Shown here one piece after another: positions 1-8,548 of a stretch of DNA of 64,000 nucleotides. The stretch covers positions 186,001-250,000 of the forward strand of contig NZ_BMIC01000003.1 in the NCBI RefSeq assembly GCF_014641635.1, read 5' to 3'. Every line of letters starts with the position of its first letter. Within the stretch, counting starts at the first letter, position 1. This DNA is from Aquaticitalea lipolytica (GTDB taxonomy: Bacteria > Bacteroidota > Bacteroidia > Flavobacteriales > Flavobacteriaceae). The position numbers were made by a program, and so were the translations under genes. The notes under the pieces are model-generated. The model made no database searches and was not told the DNA's origin. It saw nothing but the letters and a program-made list of their open reading frames with translations.

Positions 1-911
1 AAAAAGAAAGGAATACCAACAGCAAAAAGCGATAATAATGATATTAACCAAATTGGCACATTAGCTGCATTTGCTGAATCTATAAGGTCAAATCCAGGAA
101 TATGAATCACATCTGCTACACCAACTGAAAACATAGCTACAATTAATCCTATAAGCACAGAAGCACCTACAATCATTAATAGAATACCTATAAATTTGGC
201 AAACACTTTTAAGAAAAACATTATAATATCACCAATAGAATCAAAAAATGATTTTGAGGATGATTTTATGCGATTGCCTTGTTTTGGTAAATCAATGTTT
301 TTTACTGTATCACTTACGGTTTGAGATACATTTTCAAATCCGTCTTTGATTTTTTTTTCAATGTTGCTAATGTTTACTGGCTCTCCAGTCATGGTTAGCT
401 TTTCTGAAGTTGTTTTAGCTTCTGGAACTAAAACCCAGAACAAAATGTAAATCAGAATAAAAGTTCCACCAGATCCGAAGGCAAATATTATCCAAAGTAA
501 ACGTACCCAAACGGCATCGATGCCTAAATAATGGCCAAGTCCAGAGGCTACACCACCAATATATGAGTTGTCAGTATCTCTAAATAGCTTTTTAGAATTG
601 CTGTTGCTAGATGTTTGTTTTCTAGGTTCGTCTTCAAATATTTCGTCGTCAACAAGATAGTCTTCTGGTTGTCCCATAATGGTGATAACCTCGTCAACTT
701 CTTTATTGCCAATTACTTGTTTGTCATGTTTTACACGCTCACTAAATAATTCGGCAATACGAGCTTCAATATCTGATATGATTTCAGAACGACCTTGAGA
801 ATCTGTAAAAGAACGTTTTATAGCCTCAAGGTAACGTTGAAGTTTTAAGTATGCATCTTCATCGATATGAAAAAATATACCTGCTAAATTTATATTGACT
901 GTCTTATTCAT
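1..911 (-). CDS. PspC domain membrane protein (3' end outside window)
   Basis: The reading frame starts at the ATG whose first base is 911 and is still open at base 1, so the C-terminus is missing (303 codons visible). Residues 1-95 are soluble and contain a conserved block (HIDEDAYLKLQRYLEAI, about 15-31) typical of the N-terminal extension of flavobacterial PspC proteins. Residues 108-165 form the PspC domain, with the GGVASGLGHYLGID signature followed by a hydrophobic segment. Further membrane segments follow after about residue 230. PspC domains belong to envelope-stress (phage-shock) sensing systems. The start codon overlaps the last 8 bases of the upstream PadR gene, which implies translational coupling. 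I infer that the PadR protein controls this gene. Confidence 0.9.
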   Translation of the reverse strand, partial: MNKTVNINLAGIFFHIDEDAYLKLQRYLEAIKRSFTDSQGRSEIISDIEARIAELFSERVKHDKQVIGNKEVDEVITIMGQPEDYLVDDEIFEDEPRKQTSSNSNSKKLFRDTDNSYIGGVASGLGHYLGIDAVWVRLLWIIFAFGSGGTFILIYILFWVLVPEAKTTSEKLTMTGEPVNISNIEKKIKDGFENVSQTVSDTVKNIDLPKQGNRIKSSSKSFFDSIGDIIMFFLKVFAKFIGILLMIVGASVLIGLIVAMFSVGVADVIHIPGFDLIDSANAANVPIWLISLLSLFAVGIPFF

Positions 912-1248
912 TTTTTGATTTTTTTTGTCTGGTTACTAAATTTACTGCGTTTTGTAATTCGCTCCAAGTGGTATTTAACTCGTTAAGGAATAATTTTCCT
1001 GTTTCGGTTAATCCATAATATTTTCTAGGAGGTCCTGATGTAGACTCTTCCCATCTGTAATTAAGAAGACCTGCATTTTTAAGCCTTGTAAGTAAAGGGT
1101 AAATTGTGCCTTCTACCACGAGCAGTTTTGCGTCTTTAAGTGTGTCTAAAATTTCTGCAACATAAGCGTCTTCGTCTTTTAAGACCGAAAGTATGCAGTA
1201 TTCTAATACACCTTTTCGCATTTGTGCTTTTGTGTTTTCTATCTTCAT
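904..1248 (-). CDS. PadR family transcriptional regulator
   Basis: This 114-residue protein is a single winged helix-turn-helix domain of PadR type. It contains the typical VLEYCILSVL start, the EGTIYPLLTRLKNAGLL recognition-helix region (about 47-63) and the wing GPPRKYYGLTETGK. It has almost nothing beyond the DNA-binding domain, so it belongs to the short PadR class that dimerises through a C-terminal helix. It overlaps the PspC gene by 8 bp and is transcribed with it. PadR-PspC pairs are common in Bacteroidota, where the regulator is thought to repress its own operon; the inducer is unknown. Confidence 0.9.
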   Translation of the reverse strand: MKIENTKAQMRKGVLEYCILSVLKDEDAYVAEILDTLKDAKLLVVEGTIYPLLTRLKNAGLLNYRWEESTSGPPRKYYGLTETGKLFLNELNTTWSELQNAVNLVTRQKKSKNE

Positions 1249-1303
1249 AGTGTCATTCGTTTTAATTTTTTAAACTGTTCATTTTTTGATTGATTGATGA
1301 TGA

Positions 1304-1750
1304 TTATTTGATGAAATTTATTGTTAATGGATATTTGTATTCTTCTCCATCTCTAGCTTTTAAACTTGCTTTAACTATAAATAAGAGTTCTAAAATAAAA
1401 CCTACTATAGCCAAAAAGCCAAGTCCACCTCCAATATAAAGTAGAGGAGAAGGTTTGTCTATATTAATACTGAAATTATCAAACCCATTAAAGTCTAAAA
1501 AATCAATACCATTAAAAATATTGAATATAAAAAACGGTATCGTTAGTGTTCCAATTATTACAGCATAAAGCAAAATGCTTATTTGAAAGTTAATAGCTTG
1601 TTTACCATGACCATCAACAAAAGGTGATTTTTCTTTATTAGCAATCCAAAGAATTAATGGACCTATAAAATTTCCAAACGGAATTATAAACCTCGAAAAG
1701 GTTGATAAATGTATAAACGTTGCGATATTTTTTTGGTGATTATCTAACAT
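1304..1750 (-). CDS. DUF4870 domain membrane protein
   Basis: The 148-residue protein has about four hydrophobic segments (roughly 12-40, 58-80 and 100-127, the first probably two helices). It carries the DUF4870/Tic20-like signature in which a helix is followed by GHGKQAINFQ (about 48-57). The function of the family is not established. The gene lies 55 bp upstream of padR in the same direction, and DUF4870, PadR and PspC genes often travel together in Flavobacteriia, so a role in the same membrane-stress unit is likely. A TATATTTG -7 box lies 29 bp upstream of the start. Confidence 0.85.
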   Translation of the reverse strand: MLDNHQKNIATFIHLSTFSRFIIPFGNFIGPLILWIANKEKSPFVDGHGKQAINFQISILLYAVIIGTLTIPFFIFNIFNGIDFLDFNGFDNFSINIDKPSPLLYIGGGLGFLAIVGFILELLFIVKASLKARDGEEYKYPLTINFIK

Positions 1751-1779
1751 GATGTAAAAGCATATAATAGTTTCTTATG

Positions 1780-1811
1780 CAAATATATATCTAAAAAAAG
1801 GTATTATGCAA
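1780..1811 (-). promoter_or_regulatory. Bacteroidota-type promoter for the DUF4870-padR-pspC unit
   Basis: On the minus strand a TTG (1809-1811) is separated by 21 bases from TATATTTG (1780-1787), matching the TTG...TAnnTTTG consensus. The predicted start of transcription is near 1776, giving a short leader before the ATG at 1750. Confidence 0.55.
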
Positions 1812-1846
1812 AACATAGTAGTATAATTTAACATAATTTTAACAAA

Positions 1847-1876
1847 TTGTAATGTGAATTATTTTCGATAATTTTG
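1847..1876 (+). promoter_or_regulatory. Bacteroidota-type promoter for the DUF4442 gene
   Basis: TTG at 1847-1849 is followed after 19 bases by TAATTTTG (1869-1876), a full match to the sigma-A promoter consensus of this phylum. The ATG follows at 1895. Confidence 0.65.
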
Positions 1877-1894
1877 AGAAAAATAAACTAACAA

Positions 1895-2350
1895 ATGAAG
1901 TTAACACCTAGTAAAATAAATACTTTCAATCTGTTTAAGCTACCATCAGTTTTTTTTACAGGAGTAAGAGTAAAAACAATTGATGATGTATCATGTACAG
2001 TTTCTGTAAAGCACAGATGGATAAATCAAAATCCATTTAAATCTATGTTTTGGGCTGTACAAGGCATGGCTGCAGAGCTTACAACAGGAGCTTTAGTACT
2101 AATGAAAATTAGAGAAAGTGGTAAAAATATATCAATGCTTGTGTCTAATAACAATGCAACATTTACAAAAAAGGCAACAGGCAGAATTACTTTTAAATGT
2201 AACGATGGACATTTAATAGATAATGCAATTGCTAAAGCAATTGAAACTGATGAAGGGCAAACTATTTGGATGACATCTGTTGGAACAAATACTGATGGTG
2301 TTGAGGTGTCAACTTTTAATTTTGAATGGAGCATTAAAGTAAAAAGCTAA
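1895..2350 (+). CDS. DUF4442 domain protein, hotdog-fold thioesterase-like
   Basis: The 151-residue protein matches the DUF4442 family, which has a hotdog fold related to the PaaI/YiiD acyl-CoA thioesterases. Recognisable features are the N-terminal PSKINTFNLFKLPSVFFTGVR stretch, the central helix FWAVQGMAAELTTGALVLM (about 52-70) and the strands ending in FNFEWSIKVK. Substrate and reaction are not known for this family, so acyl-CoA thioester hydrolysis is an inference from the fold. The gene stands alone behind its own promoter and is followed after 66 bp by the AIM24-family gene in the same direction. Confidence 0.8.
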   Translation: MKLTPSKINTFNLFKLPSVFFTGVRVKTIDDVSCTVSVKHRWINQNPFKSMFWAVQGMAAELTTGALVLMKIRESGKNISMLVSNNNATFTKKATGRITFKCNDGHLIDNAIAKAIETDEGQTIWMTSVGTNTDGVEVSTFNFEWSIKVKS

Positions 2351-2416
2351 TTGTATTTGTAACAAAACTGAAACTGAATCAACATATACTTGAATCAATT
2401 AAAAAAACAAAAAATC

Positions 2417-3217
2417 ATGACAGCACACGAAATTGACTACAGAATCTATGGAGAAGAAATGCAATACGTAGAAATTGAACTCGACCCTCAAGAAGGTGTT
2501 ATTGCAGAAGCAGGAAGTTTTATGATGATGGATGATGGTATAAAAATGGAAACTATTTTTGGTGATGGCTCTGAAAAGAATAAGGGTTTTTTAGGCTCTA
2601 TTTTAGGAGCTGGAAAACGTATTCTTACAGGTGAAAACTTGTTTATGACAGCATTTTATAATACAGTTCCAGGCAAGAAAAATGTTTCTTTTGCGTCACC
2701 TTATCCAGGAAAAATTATACCAATAGATTTAACCGAATTTAGAGGTAAATTCATTTGTCAAAAAGATGCATTTCTTTGCGCAGCTAAAGGCGTTAGTGTT
2801 GGTATTGAGTTTTCTAAACGTTTAGGACGTGGACTTTTTGGTGGTGAAGGTTTTATAATGCAAAAGCTTGAAGGCGACGGAATGGCTTTTGTACATGCAG
2901 GAGGAACCACAGCAAAAAAAGAACTTAAATCTGGTGAGATATTAAGAGTAGATACTGGTTGTATTATTGGTTTTACTCAAGATATAGACTATGATATAGA
3001 GTTTATAGGAGGTATAAAAAACACCATATTTGGTGGCGAAGGTTTGTTTTATGCAAAACTTCAAGGTCCAGGTACAGTTTATATTCAATCATTGCCTTTT
3101 AGCAGATTAGCTGGTCGTGTCTTGGCAAGTGCACCACAAGGAGGAGGAAAAGATAAAGGAGAAGGTAGTATTCTTGGTGGATTAGGTAATATTTTGGATG
3201 GTGATAATAGGTTTTAA
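2417..3217 (+). CDS. AIM24 / TIGR00266 family protein
   Basis: The ATG at 2417 is chosen because the family begins with a MxxHEIDYxI motif; a longer in-frame TTG start at 2390 would add nine poorly conserved residues. The 266-residue protein is rich in glycine and beta strands. It carries family blocks such as [39 protein letters not shown] and [14 protein letters not shown], and ends in a glycine-rich tail. The family is named after yeast mitochondrial AIM24; bacterial members have no defined biochemical role. A hairpin terminator starts at its stop codon. Confidence 0.88.
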   Translation: MTAHEIDYRIYGEEMQYVEIELDPQEGVIAEAGSFMMMDDGIKMETIFGDGSEKNKGFLGSILGAGKRILTGENLFMTAFYNTVPGKKNVSFASPYPGKIIPIDLTEFRGKFICQKDAFLCAAKGVSVGIEFSKRLGRGLFGGEGFIMQKLEGDGMAFVHAGGTTAKKELKSGEILRVDTGCIIGFTQDIDYDIEFIGGIKNTIFGGEGLFYAKLQGPGTVYIQSLPFSRLAGRVLASAPQGGGKDKGEGSILGGLGNILDGDNRF

Positions 3218-3241
3218 TACCATTTTATGAATGGTATTTTT
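3216..3241 (+). terminator. Rho-independent terminator after the AIM24 gene
   Basis: A 9-bp stem (AATACCATT / AATGGTATT) with a 5-base loop is followed by a run of T. It begins inside the TAA stop codon. Confidence 0.75.
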
Positions 3242-3363
3242 CTGTTAAAGTTTTCATTACAAAAATGAGTGTATTCTTTTTTTTAGTATATTTAATTATA
3301 ATTTAAAAAGAAACCGCCTATTATTACAAAGCTACCTATCTAAACCTAAACCTAAAAGAAACT

Positions 3364-3561
3364 ATGGCAAGAGCAATGTTTGAGTACACTAAAACTGTGC
3401 TTAATAAAGTTAGTTTTGACGCTAACTTGTTCTGTAGAGAAGTTCAAAAAGCAATTCAGAGGTTATTACCTTATGAAATTGAAGAATTAAAGGTATTTAT
3501 AAAATCTTTAATTCAACAGAACCCAGAATTAAATCAATGTTTAATCTATTTAAAACCATAA
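3364..3561 (+). CDS. Small conserved flavobacterial protein, unknown function
   Basis: This 65-residue protein begins MARAMFEYTKTVLNKVSF and is predicted to be all-helical and soluble, with a single amphipathic core (residues 18-52, including LFCREVQKAI and EIEELKVFIKSL). It has two cysteines (about 23 and 59) and no signal peptide or membrane segment. I recognise it as a small protein recurrent in Bacteroidota genomes, but no function is known to me. It is a monocistronic unit closed by a strong terminator immediately after the stop codon. A 146-bp upstream region separates it from the AIM24 gene. Confidence 0.75.
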   Translation: MARAMFEYTKTVLNKVSFDANLFCREVQKAIQRLLPYEIEELKVFIKSLIQQNPELNQCLIYLKP

Positions 3562-3564
3562 AAA

Positions 3565-3596
3565 AAAAGACCTCCAATTTGGAGGTCTTTTTAGTT
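3565..3596. terminator. Bidirectional hairpin terminator between convergent genes
   Basis: AAAAAGACCTCC and its complement GGAGGTCTTTTT form a stem of about 12 bp with a 5-base loop. A-runs and T-runs flank both sides, so it can end transcription of the small protein gene and of oxyR. Confidence 0.85.
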
Positions 3597-3610
3597 TATA
3601 TAGTTTTAAC

Positions 3611-4549
3611 TTATTTAGGTAATGGGCTAATAATTTCAACATTATGAAATGCTATTGCTCCTCTTATAATACCTGAAATAACATTGTGTAACGCATCAAC
3701 TATTTGCATTTTAAGTTCGCTTTTATGATAAATAACACTAACTTCTCTTGCAGGAGATGGCTCAACAAAATGATGCAGGTTAGCTTTCATTTTATCATTT
3801 AGTTCTAGTGTATGTAAATAAGGCAGTAAGGTCATGCCTAAGCCTTCGTTAGATAGTTTTAATAGTGTTTCAATACTTCCACTTTCTAACTGAAAATTAT
3901 CATCATTGTGGTCTTTAAAAGCTTTACATAAATTAATTACACCATCTCTAAAGCAATGACCATCTTCTAATAATAGCATATCGTCAATTTCTAAATCAGA
4001 AACATTAATCTTTTTCTTATCAGCTAATCTGTGAGTTTCAGGTATGTAACCTACAAAAGGCTCATAATACAATACACGTTCTTTAATATTATCATTCTCT
4101 AATGGTGTAGCAGCAATTGCAGCATCTAAATGACCTTCATTAATTCTGAATATAATTTCTTCGGTGGTTAACTCTTCAATTTTCAACTTCACTTTTGGGT
4201 ATTTCTTTATAAATGCTTTTAAAAACATTGGTAAAAGAGTTGGCATTACTGTAGGTATTATACCTAGTCTAAATTCTCCTCCAATAAATCCCTTTTGTTG
4301 GTCTACAATATCTTGTATTCTATCAGACTCGTTTACTATATTTCTAGCTTGGTGTACAATTTTGCGTCCTACATCTGTTAATTCAATAGGTTTTTTACCT
4401 CTGTCAAAAATTATGATATCGAGTTCTTCTTCTAGTTTTTGTATTTGAGTGCTTAAAGTTGGTTGTGTAACAAAGCATTTTTCTGCTGCTTTTGTAAAAT
4501 TTTTATGTTCAGCTATCGCCAGAACGTAGTGTAATTGTGTTATCGTCAT
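3611..4549 (-). CDS. oxyR: Hydrogen peroxide-responsive LysR regulator OxyR
   Basis: The 312-residue protein has an N-terminal LysR winged helix (1-60, with NFTKAAEKCFVTQPTLSTQI) and a periplasmic-binding-like effector domain (90-300). The redox pair characteristic of OxyR is present: Cys199 in GHCFRD and Cys208 in NLCKAF. Both the nine-residue spacing and the residue numbers equal those of E. coli OxyR. Oxidation to a disulfide by peroxide is the established activation mechanism of the family. The gene is divergent from dps across 106 bp, the classic arrangement for an activator next to its target. It probably controls dps and itself. Confidence 0.92.
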   Translation of the reverse strand: MTITQLHYVLAIAEHKNFTKAAEKCFVTQPTLSTQIQKLEEELDIIIFDRGKKPIELTDVGRKIVHQARNIVNESDRIQDIVDQQKGFIGGEFRLGIIPTVMPTLLPMFLKAFIKKYPKVKLKIEELTTEEIIFRINEGHLDAAIAATPLENDNIKERVLYYEPFVGYIPETHRLADKKKINVSDLEIDDMLLLEDGHCFRDGVINLCKAFKDHNDDNFQLESGSIETLLKLSNEGLGMTLLPYLHTLELNDKMKANLHHFVEPSPAREVSVIYHKSELKMQIVDALHNVISGIIRGAIAFHNVEIISPLPK

Positions 4550-4621
4550 CGTTATTCATTTAAACTATAAAATTATAAAAAGGATTAATAAAAACTATAG
4601 TAGAGCGTGTTAATTATACCT

Positions 4622-4629
4622 TAAATTTG
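4622..4629 (+). promoter_or_regulatory. -7 box of the dps promoter
   Basis: TAAATTTG matches TAnnTTTG and lies 26 bp before the dps ATG. No TTG is present at the expected -33 distance (TAG instead), as expected for a promoter that depends on an activator. CTAT/ATAG fragments at 4565-4568 and 4595-4600 resemble OxyR half-sites, but their spacing is not canonical. Confidence 0.5.
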
Positions 4630-4655
4630 TATTGAATAAAAAAATAGTAAATATT

Positions 4656-5135
4656 ATGACATTAAATAGCATAGGTTTAGATACTAAAAAGACTAAAGAT
4701 TTAGCTAATGATTTAAATGATTTGTTGGCTAATTTTCAGATATATTATCAGAATTTAAGAGGCATACACTGGAATATTAAAGGGAAACGATTTTTTGATC
4801 TTCATGTTAAGTTTGAAGAGTTATATACTGATGCAAATATGAAAGTTGATTTGATTGCAGAACGTATATTAACATTAGGAGACACACCATTACATACATT
4901 TGACGATTATACAAAATTGGCAAAAGTGCCTGTTGGGAAAAATATTTCGATTGATGAAAAAGCGGTTAGATTAATTGTAGATTCTTTAACGCAATTGCTA
5001 ACTATTGAGCGAAAAATTTTAAATAAGTCTGGAGAAGCAAATGATGAAGGTACCAATTCAATGATGAGCGACTTTATTACTGAACAAGAAAAAACAGTTT
5101 GGATGATGAAAGCTTGGTTAGGCGAAATAGTATAA
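4656..5135 (+). CDS. dps: Dps family ferritin-like DNA-protection protein
   Basis: The ATG at 4656 is preferred over an in-frame TTG at 4632, which lies only just downstream of the -7 box. The 159-residue product has the four-helix ferritin fold. The inter-subunit ferroxidase ligands are conserved in exact spacing: His38 (GIHWNI), His50, Asp65 and Glu69, equivalent to H51, H63, D78 and E82 of E. coli Dps. Dps dodecamers oxidise Fe(II) with hydrogen peroxide and store it, protecting DNA. The C-terminal helix has the usual EQEKTVWMMKAWL. Divergent oxyR next door indicates peroxide induction. Confidence 0.93.
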   Translation: MTLNSIGLDTKKTKDLANDLNDLLANFQIYYQNLRGIHWNIKGKRFFDLHVKFEELYTDANMKVDLIAERILTLGDTPLHTFDDYTKLAKVPVGKNISIDEKAVRLIVDSLTQLLTIERKILNKSGEANDEGTNSMMSDFITEQEKTVWMMKAWLGEIV

Positions 5136-5160
5136 TATTTTAAATCAATTTAACACATAA

Positions 5161-5204
5161 AAAACCACAAAGAGGACTTAAACTTAAGTCCTCTTTGTGG
5201 TTTT
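5161..5204. terminator. Long perfect hairpin terminator between convergent dps and DUF2141 gene
   Basis: Positions 5161-5181 and 5184-5204 are perfectly complementary over 21 bp with only two bases between them. One side begins AAAACCACAAAGAGG and the other ends CCTCTTTGTGGTTTT. The flanking A and T runs allow termination in both directions. Confidence 0.85.
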
Positions 5205-5214
5205 AAATAGTTTG

Positions 5215-5637
5215 TTATCTTAATTTAATTGTTAGTTCAATATCATTGTTTGAAACTTCAAATTTTGCAGTATTAAATTGTGGTGGTCCAAAGCTTGAAG
5301 GATTACTACTTATGCCATATACTTCTATTGGCATTCCATTTTCTTCATAATCCATGTGACCATTGTCATTAGCATCGTGCAAAGCTAAAATTGCATAAAC
5401 TCCTGGTTTTACATTTGTAAAAGTAACTGTTGTTTTACCGTTTTTTATTTCACTTTTCATATCTATTAATCCATCACCTTTCATAAAGGTGTCTTTTGTA
5501 TGTAGGCTTAATAGAGCATGTCCATTTTCACTCATAAAATTGTCAATTGTAACAGTAATTGTATAGCCTTCTTCATTTTGGCTATAACCAAAAATTGAAG
5601 ATAATGTAATTGCGATAATTGATATTAGAGTTTTCAT
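5215..5637 (-). CDS. Secreted DUF2141 domain protein
   Basis: The 140-residue precursor begins with a Sec signal peptide (MKTLISIIAITLSSIFGYSQ, cleavage near 20). The mature part is one DUF2141 domain, seen in VTFTNVKPGVYAILALHDANDNG, the Asp/Asn-rich turn DANDNGHMD and the GPPQFNTAKFEV region. The domain is a small beta sandwich of unknown function found in secreted proteins. The Asp/Asn-rich loop could bind calcium, which is inference. The gene is monocistronic. Confidence 0.85.
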   Translation of the reverse strand: MKTLISIIAITLSSIFGYSQNEEGYTITVTIDNFMSENGHALLSLHTKDTFMKGDGLIDMKSEIKNGKTTVTFTNVKPGVYAILALHDANDNGHMDYEENGMPIEVYGISSNPSSFGPPQFNTAKFEVSNNDIELTIKLR

Positions 5638-5770
5638 ATTAATTGATTTTATTGGTTAATGATGAATCAAATATCAATCAATGCGATAAAGTCTCACAAT
5701 TTGAAATACTGAATTGTTGAATTATTTGGATGAGTTGTTATTAAAGAGTAGAAGTAATAAAAATTGAAGA

Positions 5771-7108
5771 TTATAAAAGGCCTCTAGATTTTATTTCTAA
5801 ATACTTATTAATTGTATCAATAGTTAAATTTTCTGGAGTAGTAAGGATAGAGTAGATGCCATAGTTTTTGAGTTCGTTGACAATAAGTCGCTTTTCGAAG
5901 GCAAATTTTTCGGCAATAACTTTATCATACACTTGCTGAATAGTTTCTGCCTTATCATTAATAACAGTATTAAGCTCAGTGTTTTTAAAGAAAATGACAA
6001 CAATTAAGTGGCTTTTAGCAATGGCTTTTAAGTAAGGTAATTGCCTGTTTAAACCATCCATGGTTTCAAAATTGGTGTATAACAAAATAAGGCTTCTGTG
6101 TGTTATGTGTCTTTTAATATTGGCATATAATCTACTAAAGTCGCTTTCAAAATAATCGGTTTTTACATTATAAAGCGATTCTAAAATCATTCTCATTTGC
6201 GAGGTGCGACGTTGAGCAACAACTACATTTTCAACTTTTTTTGAGAAAGACATCATACCTGCTTTATCATGCTTTTTTAGAGCGATACTACTCATTACAA
6301 GTGTAGCATTAATAGCATAATCTAAAAGGCTTAAACCATCAAAAGGCATTTTCATTACACGACCTTTATCAATGATGGAGTAGATGGGTTGCGATTTTTC
6401 ATCTTGAAACTGATTTACCATCAAGCTGTTTTTCTTTGCAGTTGCTTTCCAGTTAATGGTTCTTAAATCGTCACCTAATACATAATCTTTAATTTGCTCA
6501 AATTCCATAGTATGACCAATACGTCGTATTTTTTTTATACCATAATCTTGTAATGTATTATTAATATTTAGCAATTCGAACTTTCGCAATTGTTTAAAGC
6601 TAGGGTAAGTTGGTACCATTGCATTACTCTCTAGCGTAAAGCGTTTGGCAACTAAACCTAAAACAGAAGACGCATAGATATTTAAACTTCCAAAGTGATA
6701 TTCTCCTCTTTGTGTGGGTTTTAAATTGTAAGTAATTGACTTTGTTTTTCGTGGTGATAATTTTAAGTTGAGCTCAAAATCTCTCACTTGAAATTGCACA
6801 GGAATTTCATCAATAATTGTGCAATGAGTTATAAAAGGATAGTTGTTTGTTATGTTAATTTGAACTGTATTATCATCTCCATTTGAAAATTTATCAGGAA
6901 GAATTCTTTGAGCTTCAATTCGGTTTTTACCAATAAAAACAATTAGAAAGTCTAAAAAGAAAAATGTTAAAACCACTAGTATAGATAGCTGTGCCACATT
7001 GAAAAGAATTGGCAAAAAGTAGCTACATATAAAAAGTACTACAATAGCAATTCCGCAATAAAAAAAGCGTGGCTGTATATAAAAGGGTTTAAAGAATTTC
7101 ATTTTCAT
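5771..7108 (-). CDS. DUF58 domain membrane-anchored protein (MoxR partner)
   Basis: The 445-residue protein has two N-terminal membrane helices (about 14-58), a beta-sandwich region and then the DUF58 signature (LGDDLRTINWKATA, 211-224) with NQFQDEKSQPIYSIID. The following von Willebrand A-like fold lacks the full DxSxS metal site and has IIDKGR (245-250), as is usual in this family. DUF58 proteins work with MoxR ATPases, probably in maturation or insertion of membrane or periplasmic proteins. Its start overlaps the DUF805 stop by one base, and it is the last gene of the minus-strand run that starts with the SpoIIM gene. Confidence 0.88.
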   Translation of the reverse strand: MKMKFFKPFYIQPRFFYCGIAIVVLFICSYFLPILFNVAQLSILVVLTFFFLDFLIVFIGKNRIEAQRILPDKFSNGDDNTVQINITNNYPFITHCTIIDEIPVQFQVRDFELNLKLSPRKTKSITYNLKPTQRGEYHFGSLNIYASSVLGLVAKRFTLESNAMVPTYPSFKQLRKFELLNINNTLQDYGIKKIRRIGHTMEFEQIKDYVLGDDLRTINWKATAKKNSLMVNQFQDEKSQPIYSIIDKGRVMKMPFDGLSLLDYAINATLVMSSIALKKHDKAGMMSFSKKVENVVVAQRRTSQMRMILESLYNVKTDYFESDFSRLYANIKRHITHRSLILLYTNFETMDGLNRQLPYLKAIAKSHLIVVIFFKNTELNTVINDKAETIQQVYDKVIAEKFAFEKRLIVNELKNYGIYSILTTPENLTIDTINKYLEIKSRGLL

Positions 7109-7467
7109 TAAATGCTATCTTCAGGTTTTCCGATTTGATTTATTTCGTCATTATTGCCAAGTCCTTTAGGGTTTGGTCCATATTGGTTTGGTCCTGGATC
7201 ACTATCGGCAAATAACATCCATAATCCGTAAAAGGGAATAATTTGAAAGATTCCACTATTACCTCTGTCGTGACAACGTTTTGCTCCTTGAGCCAATAAA
7301 AACCAAAATAAAACAATGAATAAGATAAAAAATACGACGACTCCTATTTCTTCAAAAGGTACAATTATCATAGCAGACATGAAGTAGCCAGCAATATACA
7401 TTAAGTAACTTAAACCATACTCAGTTCTTCTAATTCGGCCTTTAAATGAAAATGGGTTTTTAAACAT
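7108..7467 (-). CDS. DUF805 membrane protein
   Basis: The 119-residue protein has three hydrophobic segments and the DUF805 hallmarks: [17 protein letters not shown] at the N-terminus, [24 protein letters not shown] in the middle and the polar [15 protein letters not shown] tail. Family function is unknown. It sits between the moxR and DUF58 genes, 23 bp after moxR and overlapping the DUF58 start by one base. This insertion is unusual because MoxR and DUF58 genes are normally adjacent. Confidence 0.87.
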   Translation of the reverse strand: MFKNPFSFKGRIRRTEYGLSYLMYIAGYFMSAMIIVPFEEIGVVVFFILFIVLFWFLLAQGAKRCHDRGNSGIFQIIPFYGLWMLFADSDPGPNQYGPNPKGLGNNDEINQIGKPEDSI

Positions 7468-7490
7468 AGGTTGAAAAATTTGGTTAGTAA

Positions 7491-8546
7491 TTATCTAGGT
7501 ATTTCTACGGTTTCAATAATTTGTTTAATAACATCTTTGCTTGTAATGCCTTCCATTTCGCGTTCTGGTGTTACAATAACCCTATGGTGTAATACTGGTA
7601 TTGCAGCACGTTTGATGTCTTCTGGAGTCACAAAGTCGCGACCACTCATGGCAGCAAAGGCTTTACTTGCTTTAAGTATTGCTATAGATGCTCTTGGTGA
7701 AGCACCCAAATATAAAAATTGATTACTACGTGTTGCTACTATTAAATCTGCAATATATTTTAACAAATGTTCTTCAACCAATACTTGAGTAACAAGGCTT
7801 TGGTATTTCGCTATTTGTTCAGCTGTTAAAAAAGAGGTAATAGCATCGGTCTTAATTTTATCTTTTAAGTTATGCTCTCGAGTTAAAATTTCTATCTCAT
7901 CTGTTAAGTCTGGATAATCAACATCTATTTTAAACAAAAAGCGATCTAATTGAGCTTCTGGTAAACGATAAGTTCCTTCTTGCTCAATTGGATTTTGCGT
8001 TGCCAATACCATAAAAGGCGTATCTAATTTATATCGATGACCATCTATTGTTATTTGTTGCTCTTCCATTACTTCAAATAAAGCTGCTTGAGTTTTTGCA
8101 GGAGCTCTGTTAATCTCATCAATAAGAATCATATTAGAGAAAATAGGTCCTTTTTTAAATTCGAATTCGGTTGACTTTAAATTAAATACAGAAGTACCCA
8201 AAATATCACTAGGCATTAAATCTGGTGTAAACTGTATTCTACTAAACCCAACGCTTAACGATTTTGCCAATAGTTTTGCTGTAATGGTTTTTGCAACTCC
8301 AGGAACGCCTTCAATTAACGAGTGTCCTTTTGCTAGAAGAGAGGCAATTAGCATATCGACCATGTCTTTTTGACCTACAATTACTTTGCCTATTTCGCGC
8401 TTAATGTTATGTACATTATGTTGTAGCTCTGATAAATCTAAGCGATTTGTAAACTGCAAATCGTTAGTTTCAGATTGCTCAATCGCAGGTTTTGACTCTG
8501 GTTGAGGTGTGTTTTGCTGTGATGAGTCGTTGTTATGTTCTTCCAT
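7491..8546 (-). CDS. MoxR family AAA+ ATPase
   Basis: The 351-residue protein has a polar, Gln/Ser-rich N-terminal 40 residues followed by an AAA_3 ATPase domain. Walker A is GVPGVAKT (80-87), Walker B is MILIDE (139-144), sensor 1 is LATQNP (181-186) and the arginine-finger region is [10 protein letters not shown] (194-203). A lid domain ends with the MoxR-type [19 protein letters not shown] stretch. MoxR ATPases act as chaperones for vWA/DUF58 partners. The DUF58, DUF4350, DUF4129 and SpoIIM genes around it are its usual Bacteroidota context. Start and stop codons in this run are nearly contiguous, so it is one operon. Confidence 0.92.
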   Translation of the reverse strand: MEEHNNDSSQQNTPQPESKPAIEQSETNDLQFTNRLDLSELQHNVHNIKREIGKVIVGQKDMVDMLIASLLAKGHSLIEGVPGVAKTITAKLLAKSLSVGFSRIQFTPDLMPSDILGTSVFNLKSTEFEFKKGPIFSNMILIDEINRAPAKTQAALFEVMEEQQITIDGHRYKLDTPFMVLATQNPIEQEGTYRLPEAQLDRFLFKIDVDYPDLTDEIEILTREHNLKDKIKTDAITSFLTAEQIAKYQSLVTQVLVEEHLLKYIADLIVATRSNQFLYLGASPRASIAILKASKAFAAMSGRDFVTPEDIKRAAIPVLHHRVIVTPEREMEGITSKDVIKQIIETVEIPR

Positions 8547-8548
8547 AA

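Noticed and set aside
2026-2334. 102-codon minus-strand open frame opposite the DUF4442 gene
   Set aside because: It is an antisense shadow of a well-supported gene and its translation has no family features.
4164-4448. 94-codon plus-strand open frame inside oxyR
   Set aside because: Antisense shadow of the LysR gene with a serine-rich, non-protein-like translation.
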